NCBI GenBank assembly: GCA_018829205.1
Contig: JAHJUE010000010.1
Span: forward strand, 186,001 to 250,000
Source of the DNA: Bacteroidota bacterium
Lineage (GTDB): Bacteria; Bacteroidota; Ignavibacteria; Ignavibacteriales; Melioribacteraceae
Direction: 5' to 3'
Length of the DNA: 64,000 nt
Part shown: piece after piece, positions 33,433 through 43,011 of the stretch
How the letters are laid out: the number at the start of each line of letters is the position of its first letter
How positions within the stretch are numbered: the first letter of the stretch is position 1
The notes under the pieces: generated by a model
The model's input: only the letters and a program-made list of their open reading frames with translations
Databases searched by the model: none
Told to the model about the DNA's origin: nothing
Position numbers and translations under genes: made by a program

Positions 33433-34749
33433 TTAATACGCGGCTTTTAACTCCGTTTTTCTGTAATAATGCTTTAGTATTTCTTCAAAACTTTTTCCCT
33501 CGATCGCTTGAGCCACCGCGCCCGATTGACACATTCCCACTCCGTGTCCCCAGCCGGCGCCTTTAAAATGGAATCCGTTTTCATCTTTATCAACAACAAA
33601 GCAGGAACTTCTAAGAGGCGGAGTGAATAATAATCTGATTTTTAATTCGCTGTCCGCGATGATTTCATTTTTCTCAAATATAAATTTTGCTTTTGATATT
33701 CTTCCCGAGGCTCCTCTTTCCAAGGGTTCGATATTAATCAGCATTCCGTAATCCTTGTCCGCGAACATTTCAGATATTTGTTCATTTGTAAAATCAACCT
33801 GCCACCTGTAATTTTTACTTGACCACGAAGGCACTTCATATCCCCCTTCAGGATTGCAGTAACTATCCGGAATTGAAAGCACCCAATCGCGCACATTACC
33901 TTCGTCCCTCAAATCTATTTCTTGACCGTTGTCCCAATCCCTTCCCGAAACTTTATATGATTCTTTTTCAGGTCTGTCGGGCCAAACATATTTAATTTCT
34001 TCGGAATGACCGCCGCAATTTGACGAGTAATAAGCGTTGATTACTTCATTGTTTTCCATTAATACAATTGTGCGCGTCTCCTCCACTGCCCTGTCCGAGA
34101 TTTCGGTTCTTTTTTTATTGCCGCTGAATACCTGGCATTCCACATCGGAAGTTAAATCATGGAACCGTCCACCGTATAAACCCGAGGCTAATGCCGCGAA
34201 AGCCTCCGATCTTGCCGCTACTGCCTGGGCTTTAAGTGCTTCCAGAGGGGAGTTTCCCCCAATCTCATAAGGCACAACACCTTTTAAGTAGGTTTCAACC
34301 GGCAATGATATTATTACCTCAATATTATTATCTTCAGTAAGGCGCAGTAAAACATCTCCCTCATAATTACGCTGCTCCTTTCCCTCCCACCACCATCCGA
34401 CACCGTAAGGCACATCAAATATATCAATTGTACCGCTGTTATTTATAGGAGTTAATTTGATAAGTCCGCTATCGGCCGGGGTTAATTCTCCCCCTTCAAA
34501 TAATATATTATTCTCTTCAGCTTTAAAATCTATAACTGAATTGTTTTCTATAATTGATTTGGAATTCCCGTTATTAATTTCCCAGCTGCCGTTAAATTTT
34601 ATTTTTACCGGTTCTTTTGTATGAAGAATTTTAACCCGCACAACCGGTTCCAAGGCGTAATTAGTCCCGGATATGAAGAATATTACAAATAATATAAATA
34701 TTATGAAGTGCCAATGTAGCCTAGGTCTGAAATTATTTTCATTCATCAA
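33433..34749 (-). CDS. SpoIID/LytB-domain cell-wall protein
   Basis: A 438-aa exported protein. An N-terminal signal-anchor (FIIFILFVIFFISG) precedes beta-rich repeats, then the SpoIID/LytB domain: LPVETYLKGVVPYEIGGNSP, LEALKAQAVAARSEAFAALA, YYSSNCGGHSEEIKYVW, and GAGWGHGVGMCQSGAVAQAI. In Bacillus SpoIID is a lytic transglycosylase and LytB enhances an amidase; in Gram-negative Bacteroidota it is a periplasmic peptidoglycan-acting protein. It lies alone on the minus strand. Confidence 0.9.
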   Translation of the reverse strand: MMNENNFRPRLHWHFIIFILFVIFFISGTNYALEPVVRVKILHTKEPVKIKFNGSWEINNGNSKSIIENNSVIDFKAEENNILFEGGELTPADSGLIKLTPINNSGTIDIFDVPYGVGWWWEGKEQRNYEGDVLLRLTEDNNIEVIISLPVETYLKGVVPYEIGGNSPLEALKAQAVAARSEAFAALASGLYGGRFHDLTSDVECQVFSGNKKRTEISDRAVEETRTIVLMENNEVINAYYSSNCGGHSEEIKYVWPDRPEKESYKVSGRDWDNGQEIDLRDEGNVRDWVLSIPDSYCNPEGGYEVPSWSSKNYRWQVDFTNEQISEMFADKDYGMLINIEPLERGASGRISKAKFIFEKNEIIADSELKIRLLFTPPLRSSCFVVDKDENGFHFKGAGWGHGVGMCQSGAVAQAIEGKSFEEILKHYYRKTELKAAY

Positions 34750-35075
34750 ATATATCCTTATTTAATCTGCCGGTTAAAAAGACAACAATGATTTATATAA
34801 AAAGAAATTACTCCGTTGCCGGGCACTTTACAATACACGAATGGGTAGTAGATGATTTTATAAAATCCGAATTCATTATGTTAAATAGATTGGAAACATC
34901 TCACTATATGGGGTTTCTCTTCTCAAACGAAAATATGCGGTTTATTTTCCGTCGATAATTTTTGACGCGGGACTACATTTGATTAATGTTAAAAGAAGCA
35001 AAAAAAATACTAAGCGTTTTTTTATTAACACTTAGTATTTGAATAAATTCTATAATTAAAAACAGACTTTTTTAA
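34750..35075. other. intergenic region with terminator at its right side
   Basis: About 250 bases after the SpoIID/LytB start contain only a weak 56-codon ORF (34788-34958, plus) without ribosome site. The right part is the cytochrome terminator at 35001-35040. Nothing else was seen. Confidence 0.5.
35001..35040 (-). terminator. Rho-independent terminator of the cytochrome gene
   Basis: aaatactaag (35005-35014) and cttagtattt (35031-35040) form a perfect 10-bp stem. On the minus strand a run of seven T follows. It lies 35 bases after the cytochrome c stop codon. Confidence 0.9.
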
Positions 35076-35642
35076 TTAACCTTTAGGAATCGGATGTGCA
35101 ATTTCTTTCCATTTCTCTTCAAAATTAAAACCCTTAAATGTCGGGCTTTTTTCATTGTGGCATGTTATACATAAATCTTTAATTGAACCATCTTTAGAAA
35201 AATCTCTCATTCCCGCCGCGACTGCCGCAGTATGATTTTTCATAACCTTCATTGATTTATATTCGCTTCCGGCTCCGTGGCAGCTTTCACACTGTACACC
35301 GTCTTCAATTGAGAATTTTTTATCAACCAGCGCGCCTGCTTGGTATCCGATAGCGTGGCATATTAAACAAGCCTTTTCTTTTTGCGGATCTGCAATTCCT
35401 TTTGCAGCGGCAATTTTTTTAGCTTCGGGCGAGGCTAGAACCTTAAAAGCTTGAACATGTTTGCTTTCTTCCCATATTTTTAACTGACTTCCGTCTTTAT
35501 CTTTTTTATGACACATACCGCAGCTTTTTACACCGGTATAAGAATTCTTATCATTTAAACTGACTTGAGCCTGAGAATAATTAATTGTTAATAAAACAAA
35601 AGCAATTGTTAAAGCCGGTACAATAAATAATTTCTTAAACAT
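35076..35642 (-). CDS. periplasmic tetraheme cytochrome c
   Basis: A 188-aa secreted protein. A signal peptide (about 1-25, ending SQAQ) is followed by four CxxCH sites: CGMCH, CLICH, CESCH and CITCH, plus several His residues that may be axial ligands (KHVQAF, KNHTAAV). The layout resembles the cytochrome c554/NrfB-like tetraheme class (doma_lin or cytochrome_C554 families) and probably carries electrons between a quinol enzyme and a periplasmic acceptor. It has its own strong terminator, so is a monocistron. It is next to hemH, encoded divergently. Confidence 0.88.
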   Translation of the reverse strand: MFKKLFIVPALTIAFVLLTINYSQAQVSLNDKNSYTGVKSCGMCHKKDKDGSQLKIWEESKHVQAFKVLASPEAKKIAAAKGIADPQKEKACLICHAIGYQAGALVDKKFSIEDGVQCESCHGAGSEYKSMKVMKNHTAAVAAGMRDFSKDGSIKDLCITCHNEKSPTFKGFNFEEKWKEIAHPIPKG

Positions 35643-35675
35643 TTTTTCCTCCGTTCATAAATAGAACCAATGGAT

Positions 35676-35830
35676 CTATGGATGTTTGAGTCTTATGCCT
35701 ATACCTATGTTCCCGTTAGTGTGATACAGCTCATAGTTCAAACCTAAATTCTTTACTTCTCCTTTAATTATATCGCTAAAAAAGGGAGAAATGAAATGAA
35801 CTTTATACCTCAGAATTCGGTTTTAATTAA
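35676..35830 (-). pseudogene. possible remnant of an outer-membrane beta-barrel gene
   Basis: Upstream of the cytochrome gene on the minus strand an open stretch encodes RYKVHFISPFFSDIIKG, then EVKNLGLNYELYHTNGNIGI and GIRLKHP before a stop at 35678-35676. Alternating aromatic and glycine residues with a strand-like end suit the last strands of a porin. An in-frame stop lies upstream and no start is visible. A short ORF on the other strand (35796-35876) overlaps. The evidence is thin. Confidence 0.2.
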
Positions 35831-35897
35831 ATTATTATATAAATTTATTCCAATATCTTTACTCAATTTATTGTAATTAAACAAAAAGGAATTATAC

Positions 35898-36911
35898 ATG
35901 TCCGCAAAAACCGGAGTGCTTTTAATACAGTTAGGAACACCCGACAGCCCGGGTGTTGGAGATGTCCGCAAATATCTGTTTGAATTTTTGAATGACCCCA
36001 GGGTAATTGATATACCATGGCTGTTAAGGAAAATACTTGTTAATCTAATTATAGTACCATTCCGCGCGCCTAAGTCGGCAAAGATTTATAAACAGCTGTG
36101 GACTGAAAACGGATCCCCGTTGCTGATCTATAGCGAAAGTCTGAAAGAAAAACTTCAGAAAAAACTCGGAGATGATTTTGAAATTGAACTTGCGATGCGT
36201 TATAAGAATCCGAGTCTGGATGATGTTCTCTCAAGAATGCGGGAAAAGAACTACGGTAAAATAGTAGTCTTCCCTTTATTCCCGCAGTACGCGAGCGCGT
36301 CAACAGGTTCCGCTTTGGAAAAGGTAATGGAAATTGTTAAGAAATGGACGGTTATACCCGAAATAAAATTTATAAGCGAATTTCATGACGACGAGTTTTA
36401 TATAAATACAGTCGCCGCACGAGGGGCTAAATATAATATAAATGATTATGATCATGTATTGTTCAGTTATCACGGACTTCCGACAAGACAATTAAATAAC
36501 GTGCATTCTAAAAATTATAAATGCGATATGCTGAACTGCGGACCTATAAGCGAAGGAAATAAATACTGCTACCGCGCCCAGTGTTTTTCAACAACAAAAC
36601 TTATAGCCGATAAATTAAATATCCCGAGCGAAAAATATACTGTAAGTTTTCAATCGAGGCTTGATAAAAAATGGCTTGAGCCTTTCTCAGACAAAATAGT
36701 TATTCAGAAAGCGAAAGAAGGGGCTAAGAAACTGCTTGTGTTCAGTCCGGCATTCGTTGCCGATTGTCTTGAAACAACAATTGAAATCGGCGATGAGTAT
36801 AATATTCTTTTCCGCGAACACGGCGGCGAAAAAGTTCAGCTTGTTGAAAGTTTAAATGATAATGATGACTGGGTAAACGCGGTTGAATCAATTATTAAAA
36901 AAAATATATAA
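35898..36911 (+). CDS. hemH: ferrochelatase
   Basis: A 337-aa HemH of normal length that inserts Fe2+ into protoporphyrin (or coproporphyrin) in the last steps of heme synthesis. Features: KTGVLLIQLGTPDSP start, QLWTENGSPLLIYSESLKEK, LFPQYASASTGSALEKV, the active-site His in FSYHGLP, and SFQSRLDKKWLEP. The cysteine-rich insertion KCDMLNC...KYCYRAQCF is that of the Bacteroidota group and may bind a [2Fe-2S] cluster. The gene is divergent from the tetraheme cytochrome, a plausible client of heme supply. Confidence 0.95.
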   Translation: MSAKTGVLLIQLGTPDSPGVGDVRKYLFEFLNDPRVIDIPWLLRKILVNLIIVPFRAPKSAKIYKQLWTENGSPLLIYSESLKEKLQKKLGDDFEIELAMRYKNPSLDDVLSRMREKNYGKIVVFPLFPQYASASTGSALEKVMEIVKKWTVIPEIKFISEFHDDEFYINTVAARGAKYNINDYDHVLFSYHGLPTRQLNNVHSKNYKCDMLNCGPISEGNKYCYRAQCFSTTKLIADKLNIPSEKYTVSFQSRLDKKWLEPFSDKIVIQKAKEGAKKLLVFSPAFVADCLETTIEIGDEYNILFREHGGEKVQLVESLNDNDDWVNAVESIIKKNI

Positions 36912-37030
36912 ATGATTTATTGAAATGAAAATTGTTATATGATTTATTAACAATAATATTGATTTGAAATATCTTACATCATGTATGTGAAAAAAATTGT
37001 TTTTTATTTAATTTTGTTAGAAAAATCATT

Positions 37031-40000
37031 ATGCAAATATCGCTGAGACTTAAATATTGGCTGTACATCGGAATTTTAATAACTTATTGTACAACAAATG
37101 TATACGCCTTTCAATCAAAACCATTATTGCCGGGATCCAAAACAAAAATTCGAATTGCGTCTGAGCCCGATTATCCTCCTTACTGTTTTGTTGATGCTAA
37201 CGGTGAACCCCGTGGATTTTCTATTGATCTTATAAAAGAAGCCGCGAAAGCGATAGGTCTTGAGCTCGATATAAAAATTGGGGTCTGGAATATAATTAAA
37301 CGCGATTTGGCCGAGGGAAAAATTGACGCCTTGCCTTTTGTGGGAAGAACTCCCGAACGGGAAGAATTATACGACTTTACATTTTCTTACCTATCGCTGC
37401 ACGGAGCGGTATTTGTACGTAATGGAACAACCGGAATAAATTCAATTAACAATTTAAAAAATAAAGCCATTGCTGTAATGAAAGGCGACAACGCCGAAGA
37501 ATTTATAAGACGCCAAAATGTATCGGAGAAAATATATACAACTAATACATTCGGCGAGGCATTTCATAGATTAGCCGCAGGCGAGTTTGACGCTGTAATT
37601 ACTCAAAGAATAATGGGCATTAATTTATTGGAGGAAATGAAGCTTAGCGATAACATTATCCCTTTAAATATACAACTTCCTGAATTCCGTCAGGATTTCT
37701 GCTTCGCGGTCACCAAAGGAAATAAAGACCTTCTGTTGTTATTAAATGAGGGGTTGTCAATTGTTATTGCAAATAATAAGTATGATGAAATTCATAATAA
37801 ATGGTTTGGTCCGGCTATAAAAGAGGAACTTTCATTTAATGATATAATGAAAATAATTTTATTTACTTTAATCCCTTTAGTTATAATAATGACAATTTCT
37901 TTCGTAGTTTTTCTTAAACGCGAAATTAGAAAACGAACCAGAAGTTTAAAATCTGAAATTGCTGAACATAAAAAAACAGTCGAGCATCTGCACGAGCAGC
38001 AGCTAAAACTAAAACAAAGCGAAGAAATATTCCGCAGACTTTTCGAAGAACATACGGCGGTAAAATTATTGATTGACCCGGTTACCCTGGATATAATAGA
38101 CGCAAACAATGCCGCGTCAAATTTTTACGGCTGGCCGAAAGAAGAACTTAAAAAGATGAAAATCTCACAGATAAATTTATTGCCGCATGATAAAGTAATT
38201 TCTGAAATTGAAAAAGTCTCAAATAATAGTAAAGATCATTTTGAATTTCAGCATTTGCTGGCCGACGGGTCCACAAGATATGTTGAAGTATACTCAAGTA
38301 ATATTACAATCGGTGAAAAAGAATTTATACATTCAATAGTTGTTGACATTACTTCGCGAAAAACCGCTGAAAAATCTATTAGTAAAAATACGGAAAGATT
38401 AAACGGGCTTTTGAAAATCTATCAGTATAATTCGAGGAATATACAAGATTTTCTCGACTACTCACTAAACGAAGCCATTAAACTTACTTCAAGTAAAATA
38501 GGCTATATATATTTTTACAACGAAGAAAAGAAAGAATTTATACTTAATTCGTGGTCAAAAGAAGTAATGGAAGAGTGTAAAGTAATGGAAATACAGACAT
38601 GCTACGAACTGGAAAAAACGGGATTATGGGGTGAGGCGGTAAGACAAAGAAAAGAAATTATTGTAAATGATTTCAGTGAAACAAACCATCTAAAAAAAGG
38701 TTATCCGGAAGGCCACGTTCATCTTAAAAAATATTTAACTCTCCCGGTTTTTGACGGCGAAGAAATTATAGCGGTTGTTGGTGTTGCCAATAAAGAAAGT
38801 GATTATGACAATAGTGATCTTCTGCAGTTAAGACTTATGATGAACGGCGTATGGAGAATAGTTAAACGTAAAGAAGCCGAAGAAAAAATAAAAACACTTA
38901 TAAAGGCTGTTGAGCAAAATCCTATATCGGTTGTTATTACAAATTCCAATGGAGAAATTGAATTTGTTAATCCTAAATTTACCGAGGTTACAGGTTATTC
39001 ATACGATGAGGCTGTAAACCAAAATATGCGTATCATAAAATCCGGCGAACAGGACGAAATATTTTACAAAGATTTATGGAATACTATTCTTAATGGAAAT
39101 AACTGGTCGGGCGTATTTCAAAATAAAAAGAAAAACGGTGAGCTATTCTGGGAATCGGCAATTATCTCGCCGATTAAAAATGAATCCGATGAAGTTACGC
39201 ATTTTGTTGCCGTAAAAGAGGACATTACATTAAAAGTTGAACAGGAAAACGAATTAAAGAAATATAGGGAACATCTGGAAGCGTTAGTCGAAACCAGAAC
39301 TGAAGAATTAAAATTAGAAATTAAGAAAAAAGAAGAAGTGGAAAAACAGTTAAGAGTTTCACTAAATAAGGAAAAAGAACTGAATGAATTAAAGAGCCGT
39401 TTTATTACAACAGCTTCGCATGAATTCAGAACCCCTTTAACGATAATTCTTACATACGCCGAATTGCTCCAGAAATTCGGCAAAAAATATGATGATGAAA
39501 AATACAATAACCTATTTACTCAAATAACCGGCTCGGTCGGCAAAATTACTCATTTGCTGGAAGATGTACTAATTATAAACCGGGCCGATGCAAACAGTAT
39601 TCGTTTTGAGCCCATGGCGGTTGACTTTAAAAAGTTCTGTTTAAGTTTTTTAGATGATATGAAGAAAAGTTATTCCGGTAAACATAATATTAAATTAGAC
39701 TATAATTGTTCGGAAAATATGTTTTATCTCGACCTAAAACAAATGTTCTCGATACTTCAAAACCTGATTTCAAATGCATATAAATTTTCTCCGCAGGGCG
39801 GCAGTATAAACGTTGATATAAAAAATGATGATAACTATTTATATATTTCGGTAAAAGATGACGGCATTGGAATACCTGAAAAAGATATTCCAAAAATATT
39901 TGATAGATTTCACCGCGGCGAAAATATTGAAACAATTGAAGGAACAGGTCTCGGTTTATCAGTTGTAAAAACGTATGTTGAATCTCATAGAGGTAAAATT

Positions 40001-40072
40001 GAGGTTGAATCTAAAATAGGAATTGGAACAATTGTTAAAATAAAAATTCCAAAAAACTTTCATAAGGCTTAA
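37031..40072 (+). CDS. hybrid-type sensor histidine kinase with SBP_bac_3 sensor, PAS and GAF domains
   Basis: A 1013-aa membrane sensor. Signal/anchor 1-25, a periplasmic SBP_bac_3 binding domain (about 38-262; KIRIASEPDYPPYCFVDANG, ASGLIN), one helix (270-294, IILFTLIPLVIIMTISFVVF), PAS domain (about 340-450), GAF domain (470-625), PAS (630-755), coiled coil, then HisKA (FITTASHEFRTPLTI, H near 795) and HATPase (NLISNAYKF, DDGIGIP, GTGLGLS). It should read an extracellular amino-acid-like ligand. Its core is a paralogue of the kinase at 31799-33259. There is no receiver domain of its own. Confidence 0.9.
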   Translation: MQISLRLKYWLYIGILITYCTTNVYAFQSKPLLPGSKTKIRIASEPDYPPYCFVDANGEPRGFSIDLIKEAAKAIGLELDIKIGVWNIIKRDLAEGKIDALPFVGRTPEREELYDFTFSYLSLHGAVFVRNGTTGINSINNLKNKAIAVMKGDNAEEFIRRQNVSEKIYTTNTFGEAFHRLAAGEFDAVITQRIMGINLLEEMKLSDNIIPLNIQLPEFRQDFCFAVTKGNKDLLLLLNEGLSIVIANNKYDEIHNKWFGPAIKEELSFNDIMKIILFTLIPLVIIMTISFVVFLKREIRKRTRSLKSEIAEHKKTVEHLHEQQLKLKQSEEIFRRLFEEHTAVKLLIDPVTLDIIDANNAASNFYGWPKEELKKMKISQINLLPHDKVISEIEKVSNNSKDHFEFQHLLADGSTRYVEVYSSNITIGEKEFIHSIVVDITSRKTAEKSISKNTERLNGLLKIYQYNSRNIQDFLDYSLNEAIKLTSSKIGYIYFYNEEKKEFILNSWSKEVMEECKVMEIQTCYELEKTGLWGEAVRQRKEIIVNDFSETNHLKKGYPEGHVHLKKYLTLPVFDGEEIIAVVGVANKESDYDNSDLLQLRLMMNGVWRIVKRKEAEEKIKTLIKAVEQNPISVVITNSNGEIEFVNPKFTEVTGYSYDEAVNQNMRIIKSGEQDEIFYKDLWNTILNGNNWSGVFQNKKKNGELFWESAIISPIKNESDEVTHFVAVKEDITLKVEQENELKKYREHLEALVETRTEELKLEIKKKEEVEKQLRVSLNKEKELNELKSRFITTASHEFRTPLTIILTYAELLQKFGKKYDDEKYNNLFTQITGSVGKITHLLEDVLIINRADANSIRFEPMAVDFKKFCLSFLDDMKKSYSGKHNIKLDYNCSENMFYLDLKQMFSILQNLISNAYKFSPQGGSINVDIKNDDNYLYISVKDDGIGIPEKDIPKIFDRFHRGENIETIEGTGLGLSVVKTYVESHRGKIEVESKIGIGTIVKIKIPKNFHKA

Positions 40073-40444
40073 TAACAATATTCTTTTAATTAATTATACC
40101 TACAGTATTGTTTAATAAATATAATTTGTTTATTAGAATACCCCGGTAAAAATAGGTTAATAGAATTGCACCTTTAGTAAAAATTGACGGCTTATTTTCA
40201 TTTATTGATAATCCGATTAATAAAAACTTTGAATCCTGATTACTTAAAACAAGAATTAAAGACCACTGTATTGTATTAGTCAATTATTATTCGTTTATTT
40301 AAAAGTCTCAGTTGACCTATTTAATATCTTCAGATTATACGATAATATAATCACATACAAATTAGCTCTGTTTTATTTATAATCAATTATTGCATTAATA
40401 ATAACGTATAAATAAAGATTTATATATCGGAAGATATAATTATT
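40073..40444. other. AT-rich intergenic region
   Basis: A 372-base gap between two co-directional kinase genes. It contains no terminator or gene that can be supported; promoter activity for the 40445 gene is likely. Confidence 0.5.
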
Positions 40445-42571
40445 ATGAAAAAAATAATTGATTCGCTTCCTCTTCGTGTATCGCTTCTTTACGCTTTAGT
40501 GGCAGGTATATGGATTGTCGTTTCGGATAATTTAATTTCAAACCTAGGTGTTTCTCCGCTGCTTCAGACATATAAAGGCTGGTTCTTTGTATTTGTTACC
40601 GCGCTGCTTCTTTATTTTATTCTGAAAAAATTAATCTCGCGGCTTATAATTCAGAATAATGAATTAAAAGTAATTGAAAAAGAGCTTCAAGAAAAATCAT
40701 CGATGCTGAATTACATTTTGGATAACGTACCTCAATCCATTTTCTGGAAAGATATTAATTCAACCTACCTTGGCTGCAATGAAGTATTTTCAAAGTTTGC
40801 CGGCTTAAATTCGCCGGATGAAATAATCGGGAAAACCGATTTTGACCTTCCCTGGCCGAAAGGCGAAGCCGATAATTATGTAAAAGATGATAAAGAAGTT
40901 ATTGGTAATAATACTATAAAAAGAAATATTGAAGAACCACTTCAAACAGCCGAAGGCAAAAGACTAATCATTAATACAACTAAAATTCCGCTGCACGATT
41001 CAAACGACAATGTAATAGGTGTGCTTGGAGTTTTTGACGATATAACTGATAGAAAACATAAAGAAGAAGCGCTGATTGAAAGTGAAATAAGGTACAGGAT
41101 GCTTTTCGAAAGTAATCCGCATCCGATGTGGGTTTATGATACCGAAACTTTTAATATACTGGCGGTTAACGACGCGGCTATTGATAAATACGGTTATACA
41201 AAGGAGGAGTTCCTAAAATTAACAATTAAGGATATTAGGCCGGAAGATGATATAAATCAATTAATTGATTTTGTGGCTGTAAGGGACGAAAAGAAAATCG
41301 ATTCGGGTATATGGAAGCATATTTTAAAAAACGGTAAAACAATTCATGTAGAAATTTATTCGCATAAGATAGATTTTGAAAATAAGAAAGCGCGTTTGGT
41401 ATTAGCCAATGACGTTACAGAAAGAATTGCCGCCGAAGAAGCGCTTAAGAATAGCGAACTGCGCCATAGAAGCACATTGGAGAATATGGATGAAGGATAT
41501 CAAATTATCGGATTCGACTGGCGGTACATTTATGTTAATGATTCCGTCTGCAGGCAGGCGAAAAAAAGCCGTAAGGAATTAATCGGTTATACGATGCCGG
41601 AAGCATTCCCGGGCATTGAAAAAACAAAAATGTTCTCTATGCTCAAAAATTGTATGAAACAAAGAACATCTGCAATTATAGAGAATGAGTTTAAATATTA
41701 TGACGGATCATCAGGCTGGTTTCAATTAAGTATTCAGCCTGTGCCCGAAGGCATTTTTATACTTTCACTTGATATTACCGAAAGAAAGGAAGCCGAAAAT
41801 CAAATTCTTAAATTAAATGCCGAGCTTGAACGGCGTGTAAAAGAAAGGACAAAACAGCTCGAGGATATAAATAAAGAACTTGAGGCTTTTACCTATTCAG
41901 TCTCACACGATTTACGCTCGCCGTTAAGAGCTATTGACGGTTTCTCTAAAATCCTTTTGGAGGATTATTCTCAACTATTTGACGAAGAGGGAAAAAGACT
42001 TCTGTCTGTTATTAGAAACAATACGTCTCAAATGGATCTTCTTATTACCGACCTGCTTTCACTTTCAAGAGTCGCGAAAACTCATTTTAAGATGTCGGTC
42101 GTTAATATGAAAGAAATGGCAATTAGTGTATTCGAAGAGATTCTTTCTCATAAGCAAAAAGATAGATTTAAAATAAATATCACTGAGCTTCCTGAAATTT
42201 GCGGGGACGATTCTTTGCTTAGGCAGGTATGGTATAATTTAATATCTAATGCCGTTAAGTATTCATCCCCGAAAGAAAATAGTGAAATTGAGGTAAGCTA
42301 TATCACACAAAAAGACTATATCACGTATTATATTAAAGATAACGGCGTTGGTTTTAATCCCGATTATACGCATAAATTATTCGGAGTTTTTCAAAGGCTG
42401 CACAGCGCCTCGGAATTCGAGGGAACCGGAGTCGGTCTCGCAATTGTGGAACGAATAATTAATAGGCATAAAGGAAAAGTATGGGGCGAGGGGAAATTAA
42501 ACGGCGGCGCTGTTTTTTATTTTTCTTTACCAATTGAGGAAAATTGTAATGAACGGCAGCAGTCAAATTGA
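40445..42571 (+). CDS. membrane-bound sensor histidine kinase with three PAS domains
   Basis: A 708-aa kinase. The N-terminus has two helices (14-32, 44-64; [31 protein letters not shown]), then three PAS domains (about 80-205, 215-325, 335-450; [29 protein letters not shown]), a coiled coil (455-490), HisKA with [19 protein letters not shown] and a HATPase with [18 protein letters not shown] and GTGVGLAIV. The D-x-R-S variant of HisKA is that of phytochrome-like kinases, which fits the Rcp1-type response regulator that overlaps its 3' end by 23 bases. Confidence 0.9.
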   Translation: MKKIIDSLPLRVSLLYALVAGIWIVVSDNLISNLGVSPLLQTYKGWFFVFVTALLLYFILKKLISRLIIQNNELKVIEKELQEKSSMLNYILDNVPQSIFWKDINSTYLGCNEVFSKFAGLNSPDEIIGKTDFDLPWPKGEADNYVKDDKEVIGNNTIKRNIEEPLQTAEGKRLIINTTKIPLHDSNDNVIGVLGVFDDITDRKHKEEALIESEIRYRMLFESNPHPMWVYDTETFNILAVNDAAIDKYGYTKEEFLKLTIKDIRPEDDINQLIDFVAVRDEKKIDSGIWKHILKNGKTIHVEIYSHKIDFENKKARLVLANDVTERIAAEEALKNSELRHRSTLENMDEGYQIIGFDWRYIYVNDSVCRQAKKSRKELIGYTMPEAFPGIEKTKMFSMLKNCMKQRTSAIIENEFKYYDGSSGWFQLSIQPVPEGIFILSLDITERKEAENQILKLNAELERRVKERTKQLEDINKELEAFTYSVSHDLRSPLRAIDGFSKILLEDYSQLFDEEGKRLLSVIRNNTSQMDLLITDLLSLSRVAKTHFKMSVVNMKEMAISVFEEILSHKQKDRFKINITELPEICGDDSLLRQVWYNLISNAVKYSSPKENSEIEVSYITQKDYITYYIKDNGVGFNPDYTHKLFGVFQRLHSASEFEGTGVGLAIVERIINRHKGKVWGEGKLNGGAVFYFSLPIEENCNERQQSN

Positions 42572-42989
42572 AATATTGCTTGTTGAGGACAACCCTAATG
42601 ATGTCGAACTTACATTAAGAGCATTAAAAAAAAATAATATCGCAAACAATATTGTGGTTGTTCCGGACGGTGAAGAAGCTCTTGAATTTATTTTTGCAAA
42701 AGGAAAATATGTAAGCAGGGTTGACGAAAAAGAACCGCGCGTAATTCTTCTTGATTTGAAACTGCCTAAAGTAAGCGGACTTGAAGTACTGGAAATAATT
42801 AAAAAAGATCCCGTAAAAAGAAAAATTCCGGTTGTTGTTCTAACATCTTCGAAAGAAGAAAATGATATTATTGAAAGCTATAGACTCGGCGTAAACAGTT
42901 ATATTGTTAAACCTGTCGATTTCGAAAAATTTGTTGATGCCGTTAGGGAGCTTGGTCTTTACTGGCTTTTATTAAATCAAATACCATAA
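42549..42989 (+). CDS. Rcp1-like single-domain response regulator
   Basis: A 146-aa CheY-like receiver. The pattern [87 protein letters not shown] is that of Rcp1-type regulators. Phospho-acceptor Asp is in LLDLK, with acidic pair ED and Lys in VKP. ATG 42549 has a gagg site; an upstream TTG is less likely. It overlaps the preceding kinase, its probable partner. It lacks an output domain, so it likely acts through protein contacts or as a phosphate carrier. Confidence 0.9.
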   Translation: MNGSSQIEILLVEDNPNDVELTLRALKKNNIANNIVVVPDGEEALEFIFAKGKYVSRVDEKEPRVILLDLKLPKVSGLEVLEIIKKDPVKRKIPVVVLTSSKEENDIIESYRLGVNSYIVKPVDFEKFVDAVRELGLYWLLLNQIP

Positions 42990-43011
42990 CCAAGTCCTGA
43001 AAGGACAAATT

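Noticed and set aside
34788-34958. 56-codon plus-strand frame between the SpoIID/LytB and cytochrome genes
   Set aside because: There is no ribosome site, no recognisable motif, and it faces the terminator of the cytochrome gene.
35796-35876. 26-codon plus-strand frame upstream of hemH with aaagggag before it
   Set aside because: It is very short and hydrophobic with no family; the purine-rich site may be chance.
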